Positions 5,657 to 6,106 of a DNA stretch of 6,106 bases are shown in pieces. The position numbers and the translations under genes were made by a program. Positions within the stretch are counted from its first letter, which is position 1; each line of letters begins with the position of its first letter. Origin of the DNA: Erysipelotrichaceae bacterium (GTDB lineage: Bacteria; Bacillota_I; Bacilli_A; Erysipelotrichales; Erysipelotrichaceae); contig DMBB01000073.1 in NCBI GenBank assembly GCA_003446295.1, positions 1 through 6,106 on the forward strand. The letters run 5' to 3'. The notes under the pieces are model-generated. The model did no database searches and was not told the DNA's origin. It was given only the letters and a program-made list of their open reading frames with translations.

Positions 5657-6106
5657 TTAGAATAAACCACTGAAGAAATCTTTAACTCCTTGCCAGTAAT
5701 CACTGATACTTCTCTGCCCGATCTTGAAGGATACTGTCTTTTCTCCGCCGTATTCACCCTTACCGCGGAATGTGACCTTGGCTGTACCCTTCTTGATGTT
5801 GTTCGTATAGCTGACGATCTCATAATGCGTATCAAGTTCGAGTCCTGTAGTCTTGTTGATGGTTGCTGTGATATCAGCTGCAGTCAGTGTAACAGGTGAA
5901 CCTGTGTACTCTTTATTAGTGATCTTGAACGTAGCTTTACTGATATCTTTGCCTGTATCAAGAATACGGTATGTTGCGGATGTTTCACCGGTGTAGTTTC
6001 CTCTGCCTGTCACTGTGACCTTGATGACAGTTCCGGGTTCTACAACTGCAGGAAGTTCCTCACCTTCTTTTGTTGTATAGGTAATGGTCTTCTCGTAATC
6101 TGTTCC
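5657..6106 (-). CDS. Secreted Ig-like (MBG/YDG-type) repeat protein, C-terminal 149 residues
   Basis: The frame is open from the right window edge to a TAG at 5657-5659, so this is the C-terminal end of a larger protein whose start lies outside. A GTG at 6011-6013 could be mistaken for a start, but the same repeat pattern continues upstream of it. Beta-strand-rich repeats are seen: VTVTGRGNYTGETSATYRI (30-48) and VTFRGKGEYGGEKTVSFKI (111-129) are the closing strands of two units. ISKATFKITNKEYTGSPV (55-72) opens the unit between them. This matches MBG/YDG-like Ig modules of Firmicutes surface proteins, which form stalks or bind polysaccharide. The protein ends in an aromatic tail, SDYWQGVKDFFSGLF, with no LPXTG motif or hydrophobic anchor, so it is either released or held by another domain upstream. 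Its function beyond a surface or secreted role is unknown. Confidence 0.75.
   Translation of the reverse strand, partial: GTDYEKTITYTTKEGEELPAVVEPGTVIKVTVTGRGNYTGETSATYRILDTGKDISKATFKITNKEYTGSPVTLTAADITATINKTTGLELDTHYEIVSYTNNIKKGTAKVTFRGKGEYGGEKTVSFKIGQRSISDYWQGVKDFFSGLF
5720..6106 (-). repeat. Two copies of an Ig-like module within the surface protein
   Basis: Residues 1-48 (5963-6106, beginning GTDYEKTITYT) and residues 92-129 (5720-5833, beginning DTHYEIVSYT) align end to end. The first copy has an extra loop of about ten residues rich in Glu and Pro. The copies are diverged at DNA level, so this is an old duplication rather than a recent tandem expansion. Confidence 0.6.

Overview
The window looks like a chromosomal segment of a moderate-GC Bacillota bacterium. 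The support is strong AGGAGG-type ribosome binding sites, tight operon spacing, a Firmicutes-style secreted Ig-like repeat protein, and a HTH/nucleotidyltransferase pair of the kind common in gut Clostridia and Erysipelotrichia. The species cannot be fixed from the sequence.

Left part (1-3740, minus strand): three closely spaced genes read leftward as one operon. First comes a large polytopic membrane protein with a GT-C glycosyltransferase-like layout, next a recognisable NDP-hexose 2,3-dehydratase (EvaA/TylX3/SpnO family), and last an aldo/keto reductase cut by the window edge. Together they suggest synthesis of a 2-deoxy (probably 2,6-dideoxy) nucleotide sugar and its transfer onto a surface glycan. 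The enzyme family call for the dehydratase is strong. The pathway as a whole is inference.

Middle (3741-4142): an intergenic stretch of about 400 bases at a divergent strand switch. It holds an extended -10 promoter candidate for the leftward operon, a six-codon mini-ORF overlapping the membrane gene's start, a possible decayed coding fragment, and a perfect 24-bp palindrome. The palindrome fills the spacer and -10 of a near-consensus rightward promoter.

Two-gene module (4143-5472, plus strand): an Xre-type HTH protein with a conserved C-terminal domain overlaps by 11 bases a DUF6036-like minimal nucleotidyltransferase. The layout is that of a toxin-antitoxin or defence module, autoregulated through the palindrome. 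It lies as a plus-strand island between minus-strand genes.

Right end (5473-6106): a convergent intergenic region with a bidirectional hairpin terminator, then the C-terminal end of a minus-strand secreted protein with MBG/YDG-like Ig repeats and no sortase signal. No rRNA, tRNA, CRISPR array or intact insertion sequence was seen.
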